Source of the DNA: Streptomyces netropsis
Lineage (GTDB): Bacteria; Actinomycetota; Actinomycetes; Streptomycetales; Streptomycetaceae
DNA length: 64,000 bases
Reading direction: 5' to 3'
Assembly: GCF_014203545.1 (NCBI RefSeq)
Contig: NZ_JACHJG010000007.1
Location: 175,391 to 239,390 of the forward strand
Below, in pieces: positions 16,792 through 27,095 of the stretch (its first letter is position 1; every line of letters starts with the position of its first letter). The notes under the pieces are model-generated. The model was not told the DNA's origin. It made no database searches and saw nothing but the letters and a program-made list of their open reading frames with translations. The translations under genes were made by a program, and so were the position numbers.

Positions 16792-16926
16792 CCGCCCGGA
16801 GCGGCCGGCCCGCCCGGGGCGGCGACCGGCATGGAGGAAAAGCAGGGAATCGGGACCAACGTCCCGCGGCGAAAGGGGCGGGTGTCCCCTTCCTCCGCAC
16901 CACCCACACCGGGCACAGTGGTGACC

Positions 16927-17451
16927 ATGCTTTCTGAGCTTCCCGGGCTTGCCCAGCTGCCCGGCTCCCCCCGGCCGACCGGACCGTCCCAGACGGCGGA
17001 CCGCCCGGACCCGACCGACGAGCGCCGAGCGCTCGACCTGCTCGCCCGCACGCCCTACGGCAGGGCCTCGGTCAGCATGCGCGCCCTCCCCTTCGTCACC
17101 GTCGCCCGCCACATCGTGGTCGACACCCCCTCGTCGCCCTCGCCCCGCGTCCTGCTGCGACTGCACGGCGGCTTCGGCTACGCCCAGGCGTGCGACGGCA
17201 GCGTCGTCGCGTACAGCGCCGACAACCTCAGCGGCCGCTACGAGGGCGACGAGGACGTGTGGACCGTCCAATTCGTGGGCATGGCCCGGCTCTTCACCCC
17301 GAGCGCCGCCGAGATCGAGCTGTTCGGCCGCCCCCCGCGCACCGCGGACGGAGCACCCTTCGATCCCGAATACCTGTGCATCGAACCGCAGTTCATCAGC
17401 CTGCATCACCTGGAAGGCGTCCCCGCGCGACAGTTCACGCACTCCCCGTGA
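16927..17451 (+). CDS. Pyridoxamine 5'-phosphate oxidase-like flavin-binding protein
   Basis: The product is 174 aa. After a Pro-rich N-terminus, the region RRALDLLARTPYGRASVSMRALPFVTVARHIVV (about 42-75) and the later GGFGYAQACDGSVVAYSADNL fit the PPOX split-barrel fold of flavin- or F420-binding proteins. Specific activity is unknown. Membership is by overall pattern, and no decisive catalytic motif is visible. I start at the ATG at 16927 (MLSELPG). The longer in-frame extension from 16831 looks noncoding. The phosphotransferase-like gene begins 16 bp downstream, so the two may be co-transcribed. Confidence 0.7.
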   Translation: MLSELPGLAQLPGSPRPTGPSQTADRPDPTDERRALDLLARTPYGRASVSMRALPFVTVARHIVVDTPSSPSPRVLLRLHGGFGYAQACDGSVVAYSADNLSGRYEGDEDVWTVQFVGMARLFTPSAAEIELFGRPPRTADGAPFDPEYLCIEPQFISLHHLEGVPARQFTHSP

Positions 17452-17466
17452 TCTAACATTTGACGC

Positions 17467-18546
17467 GTGCCGCGCTCACTTGTCTCCCCTGTTCACGCCG
17501 GACCTGTTCACGCCGGACCTCAGGGGCCCGACGGCGGCACCCTGCGCACCCTGCTGGGCCGCTACGGACTCGCCGGTGAGCCCGTCTCCTGCGAACCGCT
17601 GACCGAGGGCCTCCTCAACCGCGGTTACCGCCTCTCCACCACCCGCGGCCGCTTCTTCCTCAAGCACCACCTCGACGGCGACCAGGCCGCCATCGCCCGC
17701 CAGCACCATGTGACGCTCCGGCTGGGCGCGCTCGGCCTGCCCGTCGCCCCTCCCGTCGCCGACGCCGAGGGCTCCACGGTCACCGTCCTCGGCGGCCGCT
17801 GCTACGCCCTGCACCCCTGGGTCGACGGCCGGCACCGCGACGGCGAGGAGCTCACCGCCGCCCAGTCCCGCCGCCTCGGCACCCTGCTGGGGCACGTACA
17901 CACCTGCCTGGAGCAGGTCATGGAGGGCCCGGAGGGGGCCTGTGAGGGCTCCGGACCCGCGCCGGACGCGGCGGCCGACCCCGAGGACACCTACGCCCTC
18001 ATCGAGGAGCTCCTGACGCTGGTGCGCCGCAAGGGCGGCCGCCCCCGCGACCCCTTCGACGAACTGGCCGAACACCGCCTCGTCGAGCGGCGCGCCCTGC
18101 TGGAGGCACACGCCCACCGCCGGCCGACCCCCTGCGCCACCCCCGCCCGGGGCTGGGTGCACGGCGACTTCCACCCGCTCAACCTGCTCTACCGGGGCGC
18201 CGAACCCGCCGCGATCGTCGACTGGGACCGCCTGGGGGTCCAGCCGCGCGCGGAGGAGGCCGTCCGGGCCGCCGTGATCTTCTTCCTGCGCCCCGGCGGC
18301 ACGCTGGACCTCGCGAAGGTACGCCCGTACGCGCGCGCGTACCGGGGCGCGACCGGCGCGGGCGCGGCCGAACTGGCGGCCGCCGTGCACCGGGTGTGGT
18401 GGGAGCGGCTCAACGACTTCTGGATGCTGCGCTGGCGCTATCAGCTCGACGATCACCGCGCCGACCCCGGCTTCCCCGCGTCGGCGGCGCTGTCGGTGTG
18501 GTGGACGCGCGAGTACGAGGCCGTACGCGGGGCTTTCACGGACTGA
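17467..18546 (+). CDS. Aminoglycoside phosphotransferase (APH)-like kinase
   Basis: The product is 359 aa, with a protein-kinase-like fold of the APH/choline kinase superfamily. The catalytic loop GWVHGDFHPLNLLYRG is at about 231-246, with the Brenner motif HGD-x4-N. The metal-binding IVDWDRLG follows at about 251-258. An N-lobe segment TTRGRFFLKHH supplies the probable ATP-binding Lys. Natural substrates of such chromosomal members are usually small metabolites, and no antibiotic-resistance role is implied. The GTG start lies just after a TAACAT box, with little leader. Codons 9-18 contain a perfect 15-bp tandem duplication giving VHAGP twice. Confidence 0.82.
   Translation: MPRSLVSPVHAGPVHAGPQGPDGGTLRTLLGRYGLAGEPVSCEPLTEGLLNRGYRLSTTRGRFFLKHHLDGDQAAIARQHHVTLRLGALGLPVAPPVADAEGSTVTVLGGRCYALHPWVDGRHRDGEELTAAQSRRLGTLLGHVHTCLEQVMEGPEGACEGSGPAPDAAADPEDTYALIEELLTLVRRKGGRPRDPFDELAEHRLVERRALLEAHAHRRPTPCATPARGWVHGDFHPLNLLYRGAEPAAIVDWDRLGVQPRAEEAVRAAVIFFLRPGGTLDLAKVRPYARAYRGATGAGAAELAAAVHRVWWERLNDFWMLRWRYQLDDHRADPGFPASAALSVWWTREYEAVRGAFTD
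17491..17520. repeat. 15-bp perfect tandem duplication inside the APH-like gene
   Basis: GTTCACGCCGGACCT occurs twice in a row (17491-17505, 17506-17520). It is in frame and encodes VHAGP-VHAGP near the N-terminus. It is a likely slippage product and harmless to the frame. Confidence 0.9.
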
Positions 18547-18606
18547 ACGGGAGCGGGTGGAGGTTCGGGGCCTCGGGGGCGCCCGAGGCCCTCAGAAACG
18601 ACTACA

Positions 18607-18664
18607 GGCCCGTCCCGGGCCCGCTCCTGGTCCGTGATGGACCGGGAGCGGGCCGGGACGGGCC
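18607..18664. terminator. Very long convergent terminator hairpin
   Basis: A stem of about 27 bp runs from GGCCCGTCCCGGGCCCGC... (left arm from 18607) to ...GCGGGCCGGGACGGGCC (ending 18664), with loop GTGAT, one wobble and one bulge. It separates the APH-like gene (ends 18546, plus strand) from the kinase gene (ends 18694, minus strand) and can serve both. Confidence 0.85.
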
Positions 18665-18693
18665 CGGCCGTACTGCTTCCGGACTGCCGTCGC

Positions 18694-20280
18694 TCAGCCG
18701 ACGGGGCCCTGGTTGGCGCCGCCCTGCGTGCCACCGGTGACCGGAGGCACGGTCGGCTTGTCGTCGCCCGTCGGCGGCGTCGTCGGGTCCTTCGTGACCG
18801 GCGTCGTCGGCTCGTTCGTCGGGCCGGTCGTGGGGCCGGTCGTCGGGCCCGTCGTCGGGTCCTTGGTCGGACGGTTGCCCGTCTCCGGGGTCCAGTCCGG
18901 ATCCGGCTCCTCGTGGCCCGTGTTGCCCGTGGTGCCGCCGCCGGGCTCGGCGGAGGGCGACGTGTGCTTCTCGGGGCTCTTGGAGCTGCCGGGGCTCGGC
19001 GAGCTGGGCGCGGTGGTGGTCTTGTCCGGCTTCTTCTTCTGGTCGTTGCCCGAGGTGTTGTTGCCCTGGTTGACCGCGAAGACCACGCCCACCGCGATCG
19101 CTATCACCGCGAGCGCGGCGACCAGCCACATCTTGCCCTTGCCGCCGCCGTTGCGACCGCCGTGACCGCCGCCGTAGCCGTCGAAGCCGCCCTCGTCGCC
19201 GCCGCCGTTGCGGGACGGGATGAGCGGCTGCTGCGAGGTGTCACCGTGCGGGGGGTGCGGCAGGGCGGTGGTGTTCGCCATGCCCATGGCCGTGGTGGCG
19301 GCACCGGTGTGCGCGACCGGGCCGGTGTTCCAGGCACCCGTGTGACTGCCGGAGTCGTGCAGCATCTGCAACGAGTACTGGACCAGACCGCGCATCTCCT
19401 CCGCGCTCTGGAACCGGTCGTCCGGATCCTTCGCGAGGGAGCGCATGACGAGCCCGTCGAGCTCCGGCGGCACCGACTCCAGCACCTGCGACGGCGCCAC
19501 GGGAGTGTCCTGGACGTGCTGGTAGACCACCGAGAGCGGGGTCTCGCCGGTGAAGGGCGGGCGCAGCGCGAGCAGTTCGTAGAGCAGACAGCCGGTGGCG
19601 TAGAGGTCCGAGCGGGCGTCGACGGTCTTGCCGAGGGCCTGTTCGGGGGAGAGGTACTGCGGGGTGCCCATGACCATGCCGGTCTGGGTCATGGTGGAGG
19701 CCGCGCCGTGCAGGGCGCGGGCGATGCCGAAGTCCATGACCTTGACGGCGCCGTTGTGCGTGATGATCACGTTGGCGGGCTTGATGTCGCGGTGCACGAT
19801 GCCGTGCTGGTGGCTGTAGGCCAGCGCCTCGAGCACGCCCGAGACGATGATCAGGGCCTGCTCGACCGGCGGTGCCTCGGCGCCGAGCAACAGGTCGCGG
19901 ATAGTGCGACCTTCAACCAACTCCATGACGATGTACGGCACGACGTTGCGGCCGACGTGGTCCTCGCCGGAGTCGTAGACGGCGACCACCGCGTGGTGGT
20001 TCAGGCCGGCGACGGACTGTGCCTCGCGGGTGAAGCGCGCCTTGGACACCGGGTCCTCGGCGAGGTCCGCGCGCAGCAGCTTGACCGCGACGGTACGGCC
20101 GAGGCGCACGTCCTCGGCGGCGAACACCTCGGCCATGCCGCCGCGGCCGAGTCTGTGGGTGAGGCGGTAGCGTCCGTCGCCGACCAGGCCGCCATTGCCC
20201 CACATTTCAGGCACATCGGGCATGCCGCCCCCGTTGGCGTCAGGGTCGGACGGACCCTGGGCGCTCTGCGTCTGTGCCAT
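18694..20280 (-). CDS. Membrane-anchored Ser/Thr protein kinase with Thr/Pro-rich extracellular tail
   Basis: The product is 528 aa. The Hanks-type kinase domain (about 38-300) has the glycine loop GRGGMAEV, Lys67 in VAVKLL, catalytic Asp165 in HRDIKPAN, DFG Asp183, an activation loop with STMTQTGMVMGTPQYLSPEQ, and the APE-like SPEQ. A Gly/His-rich linker follows. One transmembrane helix covers about 384-403 (MWLVAALAVIAIAVGVVFAV). The 120-aa extracellular tail is rich in Thr, Pro and Gly with DPTTGPTTGPTTGPT repeats and has no PASTA domain. It is divergent from another kinase at 20607. The tail suggests wall contact rather than a defined ligand domain. Confidence 0.93.
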   Translation of the reverse strand: MAQTQSAQGPSDPDANGGGMPDVPEMWGNGGLVGDGRYRLTHRLGRGGMAEVFAAEDVRLGRTVAVKLLRADLAEDPVSKARFTREAQSVAGLNHHAVVAVYDSGEDHVGRNVVPYIVMELVEGRTIRDLLLGAEAPPVEQALIIVSGVLEALAYSHQHGIVHRDIKPANVIITHNGAVKVMDFGIARALHGAASTMTQTGMVMGTPQYLSPEQALGKTVDARSDLYATGCLLYELLALRPPFTGETPLSVVYQHVQDTPVAPSQVLESVPPELDGLVMRSLAKDPDDRFQSAEEMRGLVQYSLQMLHDSGSHTGAWNTGPVAHTGAATTAMGMANTTALPHPPHGDTSQQPLIPSRNGGGDEGGFDGYGGGHGGRNGGGKGKMWLVAALAVIAIAVGVVFAVNQGNNTSGNDQKKKPDKTTTAPSSPSPGSSKSPEKHTSPSAEPGGGTTGNTGHEEPDPDWTPETGNRPTKDPTTGPTTGPTTGPTNEPTTPVTKDPTTPPTGDDKPTVPPVTGGTQGGANQGPVG

Positions 20281-20606
20281 CAGTCCTCGCCGTCGTGTGT
20301 GGCCGCTTCGCGTGGGAGGCGAATGCGCGGGGGAAACCAGAGATGAAGCTGTCTTCCGCTAAGGCACGCTACAGGCTTCGTGAGGCGCACCGGTCCGGGA
20401 TGGACCGGCTATGAAACCTGTACAGGGCGAAGCAAGGCAAATCTCGTGACGGCTTGTCGCGCATCCGGTCACGGAACGGGCACGTGGCTTGACGTGCCCG
20501 CGCCCTCGGGCAGACTTGGCCGAGATATGTCGATCAGGTGGACCGGTACACCGGATCAGTACGCCAGTCAGTACGCCAGGCCGTGTGCCGAGGGGGAAGC
20601 AACACC
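20281..20606. promoter_or_regulatory. Divergent promoter region between two Ser/Thr kinase genes
   Basis: The 326-bp region has no credible gene. A TTGACG box at 20489-20494 could be the -35 of the plus-strand kinase. CAGTACGCCAGT / CAGTACGCCAGG (20557-20580) is a 12-bp tandem repeat in its leader. A short dyad around GGTCCGGGATGGACC lies near 20392. The ribosome site AGGGGG is at 20591. Confidence 0.45.
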
Positions 20607-22292
20607 ATGAGCCAGGACGGCGCACAAGGCCGCTACACAGGACGTTCCGTCGGCGGCGGTCGCTATCAGCTGCGCGATCTGCTCGGCGAAGGCGGCATGG
20701 CCTCCGTACACCTGGCCTACGACAGTGTCCTCGACCGCCAGGTCGCTATCAAGACCCTGCACACCGAGCTGGGCCGTGAGGCGTCCTTCCGCGAGCGCTT
20801 CCGCCGCGAGGCCCAGTCCGTCGCCAAACTCACACACACGAACATCGTCTCGGTATTCGATACGGGCGAGGACGACCTCGACGGTTCGACCATGCCGTAC
20901 ATCGTCATGGAGTACGTCGAGGGCCAGCCGCTGCGGTCCGTGCTCGACGCGGACGTCCGCCAGTACGGCGCGATGCCGGCCGACAAGGCGCTGAAGATCA
21001 CCGCCGATGTGCTGGCGGCGCTCGAGGTCAGCCACGAGATGGGCCTCGTCCACCGCGACATCAAGCCCGGCAACGTGATGATGACCAAGCGCAACGTGGT
21101 CAAGGTCATGGACTTCGGCATCGCGCGCGCCATGCAGTCCGGCGTCACCTCGATGACCCAGACCGGCATGGTCGTCGGCACCCCGCAGTACCTCTCCCCC
21201 GAGCAGGCCCTCGGGCGCGGCGTCGACGCCCGCTCCGACCTGTACTCGACGGGCATCATGCTCTTCGAGCTGCTGACCGGCCGACTGCCCTTCGACGCGG
21301 ACTCCCCGCTGGCCATCGCCTACGCGCACGTCCAGGAGGAGCCGGTCGCGCCGTCGACGATCAACAGCTCGATCCCGCCGGCCGTCGACGCCCTCGTCGC
21401 CCGGGCCCTGAAGAAGAACCCGAACGAGCGCTTCCCCAGCGCCGAGTCCATGCGGGACGAGTGCGCGCGCGTGGCGGGCACGGCGCAGGCCGCACCCTCG
21501 CCGATCATCATCTCGGGCGGCCCGCCGGCGCGCAGCGGCGCGGGCGTCGGCTCGGCCGTCTTCCCGCCCATCGACCAGCAGGCCCCGGCGCCCGGTCCGC
21601 AGAGCGTGCAGACGCCGTACCAGCCGACCGCCCACAGCCCGTACAACAGCTACGGCCCCGGGGCCCCGGCACCGGCCAACCAGGGCTACCAGACCCCGGC
21701 CCAGCCCTACCAGCAGCCCGGCCCGGGCGCGCACACCCCGCCGCCGTACACGATCAACCCGTCCCCGGCCCCGGCCACGCACGGCGGCGGCGCGGGCGGC
21801 AGCGGCGGCAAGAGCAACAAGGGCGTGCTGATCGGCTCGGGTGTCGTCGCGGTCCTCGCGGTCATCGGCGTGATCGCCGCCATCTCGCTGAACGGCAAGG
21901 ACGCGAAGAAGGACGAGGCCGGGGGGACCACGTCCTCGCAGTCGCCCGCGGCGGGCACGACGGGCGGCGGCACCGGTGGCACCGCGCCGCAGAGCAGCCA
22001 CAAGGACGGCGACAAGTCCAAGACCATCGCCCCGGAGAAGTGCAGCAAGGCCTACGACGTCTACAACGACAAGACGAAGAAGTCCGCGCCCGACTTCAAG
22101 TACATCTACATCGACTCGGTGAAGGAGTGCCTCCAGGCCGCCGGCTGGAAGTACCGGGTCGACGTCCAGGCCGAGAACACCTGGGGCAAGGGCACGGTGC
22201 TCAACCAGGTGCCGGCCGCGGGTGACCCGTTCGACCCGAAGTCGCCGAGCGCGCAGTTCGTGCTCACCGTCTCCACCGGCGACCCCTCGTAA
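20607..22292 (+). CDS. Membrane-anchored Ser/Thr protein kinase with one PASTA-like domain
   Basis: The product is 561 aa. The kinase domain (about 18-285) has GEGGMASV, Lys49, HRDIKPGN with Asp151, DFG Asp169, and activation-loop threonines in TSMTQTGMVVGTPQYLSPEQ. A Pro/Gln/Tyr-rich linker (about 310-400) precedes one transmembrane helix (about 406-428, GVLIGSGVVAVLAVIGVIAA). The C-terminal 85 aa resemble a single divergent PASTA domain (KECLQAAGWKYRVDVQAEN...VLNQVPAAGD). The ATG at 20607 replaces a longer frame. PASTA domains bind muropeptides in PknB, and binding here is inferred only. It pairs divergently with the kinase at 18694, and a perfect palindromic terminator follows. Confidence 0.92.
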   Translation: MSQDGAQGRYTGRSVGGGRYQLRDLLGEGGMASVHLAYDSVLDRQVAIKTLHTELGREASFRERFRREAQSVAKLTHTNIVSVFDTGEDDLDGSTMPYIVMEYVEGQPLRSVLDADVRQYGAMPADKALKITADVLAALEVSHEMGLVHRDIKPGNVMMTKRNVVKVMDFGIARAMQSGVTSMTQTGMVVGTPQYLSPEQALGRGVDARSDLYSTGIMLFELLTGRLPFDADSPLAIAYAHVQEEPVAPSTINSSIPPAVDALVARALKKNPNERFPSAESMRDECARVAGTAQAAPSPIIISGGPPARSGAGVGSAVFPPIDQQAPAPGPQSVQTPYQPTAHSPYNSYGPGAPAPANQGYQTPAQPYQQPGPGAHTPPPYTINPSPAPATHGGGAGGSGGKSNKGVLIGSGVVAVLAVIGVIAAISLNGKDAKKDEAGGTTSSQSPAAGTTGGGTGGTAPQSSHKDGDKSKTIAPEKCSKAYDVYNDKTKKSAPDFKYIYIDSVKECLQAAGWKYRVDVQAENTWGKGTVLNQVPAAGDPFDPKSPSAQFVLTVSTGDPS

Positions 22293-22308
22293 GGACCCGC
22301 ACACGCGC

Positions 22309-22342
22309 GTGCCCGGTGCGTCTCGCGAGACGCACCGGGCAC
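22309..22342. terminator. Perfect 34-bp palindromic bidirectional terminator
   Basis: GTGCCCGGTGCGTCTCG is followed directly by its exact reverse complement CGAGACGCACCGGGCAC. It sits between the kinase stop (22292) and the stop of the convergent bpa gene (22383). Confidence 0.85.
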
Positions 22343-22382
22343 GAACTGCTCCGTACTTCCGGGGTGGTTGCGGGCTCCCGGC

Positions 22383-22940
22383 CTACAGATACGGACCCGA
22401 GCGGGCGCCACCGTGGTGGCCCTCGTCGTCGTCCTCGCCCATCACACCGGGCGGCAGGGCCCTGCGCATCTGCTCCAACTGGGCGCGCGCCGCCATCTGC
22501 TGGGCGAACAGCGCGGTCTGGATGCCGTGGAACAGACCCTCCAGCCAGCCGACCAACTGGGCCTGCGCGATCCGCAGTTCGGCCTCGGTCGGAATCGCGT
22601 CGTCGGTGAACGGGAGCGACAGGCGCTCCAGCTCCTCCACCAACTCCGGCGCCAGACCGTCCTCCAGCTCCTTGACGGAGCTGTGGTGGATGTCCTTGAG
22701 CCGGACCCGGCTCGCCTCGTCCAGGGGAGCCGCCCGGACCTCCTCCAGCAGCTGCTTGATCATGCTGCCGATGCGCATGACCTTCGCCGGCTGTTCGACC
22801 ATCTCCGTCACCGGGACCTCGCGCGACTCGTCGTCACCCGCCCCGCCGCCGGGGCTGGCGTTGCCGAGAGCCATCCCGTCCGGGCCTACGACCAGGACCT
22901 GGGGGCTCTCCTGCGACCGTTCATTCCTCGGCATCTCCAT
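22383..22940 (-). CDS. bpa: Bacterial proteasome activator (Bpa/PafE family)
   Basis: The product is 185 aa. The central helical region (VPVTEMVEQPAKVMRIGSMIKQLLEEVR ... ELEDGLAPELVEELERLSLPF ... EAELRIAQAQLVGWLEGLFHGIQTALFAQQMAARAQLEQM) matches the DUF2587 family. This is the ATP-independent ring activator that opens the 20S proteasome gate in Mycobacterium. The extreme C-terminus Gly-Pro-Tyr-Leu is the GQYL/HbYX-like tail that inserts into the proteasome alpha ring. An acidic GEDDDEGHHGG linker precedes it. The ATG at 22940 (MEMPRN) is chosen, and a GTG at 22991 is an in-frame alternative. No proteasome genes are nearby. Confidence 0.9.
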   Translation of the reverse strand: MEMPRNERSQESPQVLVVGPDGMALGNASPGGGAGDDESREVPVTEMVEQPAKVMRIGSMIKQLLEEVRAAPLDEASRVRLKDIHHSSVKELEDGLAPELVEELERLSLPFTDDAIPTEAELRIAQAQLVGWLEGLFHGIQTALFAQQMAARAQLEQMRRALPPGVMGEDDDEGHHGGARSGPYL

Positions 22941-23043
22941 GCCGCCATTCTCTCGCACCCGTGGTTTCCCCCGGTTGATGCCCCCGTACACGCCTGATCC
23001 ACCTTCCTCGCACGCCCCGGGTCGTACTCCGGCGCGCGAAGGC

Positions 23044-26000
23044 CTATCCCGCGCGCCGGGGCAGTGTCGTCCGAGACCGCGTGGAGCAGGCCGCGAGCAG
23101 CCCGGCGAGCACCGGGACCCCGACCGCGAGCACCGTCAGCGTGGGCCACGGCAGCTCGATCGGGGTATGGGCGGGGACCAGCGGATCGCGGCGCATGGCG
23201 GCCAGCGCGTCGCGCCCGTCGACCAGCCGCAGCGCCACGGCGGGCACCACTCCGGCGACCGAGCCCAGCAGCACGCCGAGCCCCGCGACGCCCGCGCACT
23301 GGAAGCCGGCGAAGCCGCGCCGTACGCCCGGTGGCGCGCCGACCGCGCTGAGCGTCGTCAGATCGGCCTCCGCGTCCGCCTTGGCCAGCCCGGTCGTGAC
23401 GACGGCGGCCCCTATGGTCACCACGCCCGCGAAGACGGCGAGGACCATCAGGAAGAAGTCGTCCTCGTCGGTCCCCGGCCCGCGCTCGATGTAGAGGCTG
23501 GTCGCCGCGTCCCCCCGGTCGAGGACGGCGTTCGCCCGCTCCTCCTCGGCCTTGTCGGGGGTGTGGCGCACGGCGTAGAAGGACCCCGCCGGGGCGGTGT
23601 GCAGGTTCAGCCGCTGCGCGAGGACGGCGGGCAGGATCAGCCGCACGCCGGGCGTGGCGGCGTAGGCCTCAGGGGCGACGTAGGCGTCGAGGAAGACCTT
23701 GCGGGACCGGTCGGGGGCAGCGGGTCGGGTGGGGGTCATGGCGCCCCTGTGGCCGGCGTTACGGCTGTAGCCGCTACCCCGGTCGCCCTGCCCGGGCGTG
23801 CCGGGCGTGTCGTGCGCTCCGGGGGTGCCGGGAGTGCCGGCCGTCGCGAGCGGCTCACCGGTCGCGGTGATCTTCAGCTGGACGCGGCCGTCCTGCGCGT
23901 AGGCGCTGTTGAGCAGCACCGGCTTGCCCTCGGCCAGGGCCCGTTCGGCCGCCGGGTCGCGCAGGCCGACGTAGGTGCGCAGCAGCCGGGCGTCCCCGAC
24001 CAGGACCTTCTCCCCGGCGTCGCCGATGGAGGAGAAACCGCCGGCGTCCACGCACTCGGGGCCGCGCCGCAGCCGCCGGTGTTCGTCCGCGCTGAGGCGC
24101 TCGGCGAGCTCCCGGCCGGTCGGGCCTTCCAGCGGGCAGCGGTGGCTGTCGGGGTGGACGAGCTCGATCTCGCCGCAGTCGTCCCCGGCGGCGCGGGTGT
24201 AGCAGTCGGCGCCCGCCCAGACCCGGTCGACGTCGGCGCGCTCGCCGGTGACCGGAAGGGCGTGCTCCATGGCCCGGCGGAGGGCGGGCAGCGCCTTCTC
24301 CGGGTGGCCGCCCTCGTTCGCGTACGAGTCGACGAGCAGCGCGACCGTGCCGGGCCGCAGCAGCGGTTCGTACCCGTAGCGGTCCTCGGCGACCAGGCTG
24401 ACCATGTACGTCGCCACCGCGACCGTGCCGGCCACCGCGGCGGTCACGGCGGCGACGGCGGGGGCGGTGCGGCCGCGGTTGCGGGCCGCGTCGCGCAACG
24501 CGAACCGGGCGGCGAGCGGGAGTCGGCCGCCGAACCGGGCGCAGGCGCCGACCAGCACGGGGACACAGGCCAGCAGGCCGAGTTCGGCCACGACCGAGCC
24601 GACGGCGACGACCGCCCAGCCGCTGCCCGTCGCCCCGCCGACCAGGGCGAGGCCGCCGCCCAGCAGGATCGCCGCGAGGCCGAGACCCGGCAGCGCCCGG
24701 GAGCCGTGGCGCACCCCGCGGCGGCCGGCCAGCGACTGGAGCACCGACTGGCGGCCCGCGACGAGCGCGGGGACGAGGGCGGCCAGCGCGCCCGTGAGCA
24801 CCCCGAGGCCGACGATGGTCAGCAGGTGCGACGGAATGGCGGTGACGGGACCGAAGCGCTGCCCGGCCCACTCCTCGAACACCGATCGGCACAGCACGCT
24901 GAGCCCGAGTCCGAGGAGGACCCCGACGACGGCGCCGGACGTGCCGAGCACCACGCCGCCCGCCAGCACCACTGCCCGTATCTGCCCGCGGTCGGCGCCG
25001 CAGATGCCGATCAGGCCGAGCTGGCGGCGGGCGCGGCGGGCCCCGACGGCGAAGGCCGGGCCCGCGAGCAGCACGATCTCCAGGACCGCCATCGCGGCGA
25101 CGGTCGCCAGCGCCACGGTCGCCCGGCGGGAGCCCATGCCGGTGTCCGTGGCGGAGCCGGGTCCGATGCCGACGCCCGGTGTCCGGGCGGCGGGCACCGC
25201 CGCGTCCGGCGGCGGGTCGCGCAGCACGGCGCGGGAGCGGACGAGCACGCCGTGCTCGTTGGCGGCCCGGACGTCCTGCCAGGTCACGCCGCCCTTGGCA
25301 GCGACGTAGTACTCCACGGGCATCGGGTGCGGCGGCGCGGCCCGCTTGTCGCGCTCGGCCTGGGCCCGCCACGGCTCGATCACGGTGTGCGGCCGGGCGA
25401 TGAGGTACTCGCCGCTCAGCTCGCCCGGCAGCTCCACGGCGGCGGTGATCCGGAACTCCCGGGCCAGGCCCTTGATCCGGGTGTGCGAGCCGACGTACAG
25501 ACCGGAGGACTCCAGGAAGGCGGTGGTGGCCGCCAGTTCGTGGGGCTCGTCGGGCAGGGCGCCACGGCGGACGTCGACCTTGCCGCGCAGCAGGGCGTCG
25601 GCGGCGGGCATTTCCCGGACGGTGACGCGCCGCAGCCCGTGGGTCGTGCGGACCAGGCCGTCGACGTCCTGGGAGGTGACGGTGCGGGTGCCCTTGGGCA
25701 GGAGGGTGGCGAGGACGGCGGCGACGTCGACGGGCCGGACCGCGGCACCGTCGTTCCCGGTTTCGTCCGCGCTGCCGCGCGGTGTCCCCAGGCGGCTCGC
25801 GTCGGGCATCTGCACGATCGGCCCCGGGCCGTACCCGGCGTCGCTGAACTGCGCGTCCGCCGCGCCCAGTTCCCGGGTGATCTCCTGCGCCCGGGTCGGA
25901 CCGGCGCTGTGGTATGTCACGTCCGCCACCGTCACGGCCAGCACCGGCAGCGCGATCATGACGACGACGAGCGCGCTGCGGGCCTTGGCGCGCAGCGCGT

Positions 26001-26078
26001 CACGACGGGCGATCCGCAGGGCCGCGCGCCAGGCGGGGACGCCCGTGACGCGCGGCACGCGTATGCCGGACATGCGCT

Positions 26079-26082
<4 letters not shown>
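23044..26082 (-). CDS. ABC transporter permease, FtsX-like double-domain (MacB/LolC type)
   Basis: The product is 1012 aa. An N-terminal helix (about 35-55) is followed by a large extracytoplasmic region. A first FtsX block of helices (about 320-460) has TVALATVAAMAVLEIVLLAGPAF and an Arg-rich RRARRQLGLIGICGA loop. A central helix pair and second extracellular region with Cys-containing stretches follow. The C-terminal FtsX block (about 870-1010) has GAVVTTGLAKADAEADLTTLSAVGAPPGVRR. This is the eight-to-ten-helix permease of the type that exports lipoproteins, peptides or antibiotics. The GTG start overlaps the ATPase stop (GTGA). The substrate is unknown. Within a plain two-gene exporter operon. 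Confidence 0.88.
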
Positions 26083-26840
<758 letters not shown>

Positions 26841-27006
26841 GGTGCGGTGTTCCCCTTGGGTGGGCCGGTCTGCGGGCCGTGGCTGGGCCCACGAGCGCGT
26901 ACGGGTCGCGGCGGTAATCGCGGCGGTTATGTATACCTCCTGCACCCGTGCGGAGGACAGAACCGATGCAAGGCCCATGCGCAGCCCTCGCGCGTCGGCC
27001 GTTCAG

Positions 27007-27093
27007 CGCGAGGTGGCGATGAAACGCGAGGTGGCGATGAAACGCGAGGCGGGGGTGAACGCGAGGCGGGGGTGAACGCGAGGCGGGGGGTCG
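27007..27093. repeat. Five-unit 17-18 bp tandem repeat (minisatellite)
   Basis: Units starting CGCGAGG begin at 27007, 27025, 27043, 27060 and 27077. Two are CGCGAGGTGGCGATGAAA and two are CGCGAGGCGGGGGTGAA, with a partial fifth. The array ends about 3 bp from the stop of the minus-strand LPLGTG-tail gene and lies upstream of the ABC operon promoter. Confidence 0.85.
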
Positions 27094-27095
27094 GA

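Noticed and set aside
17467..18546. Aminoglycoside resistance gene
   Set aside because: The APH fold is shared by many metabolic kinases; nothing in the sequence or neighbours indicates drug modification.
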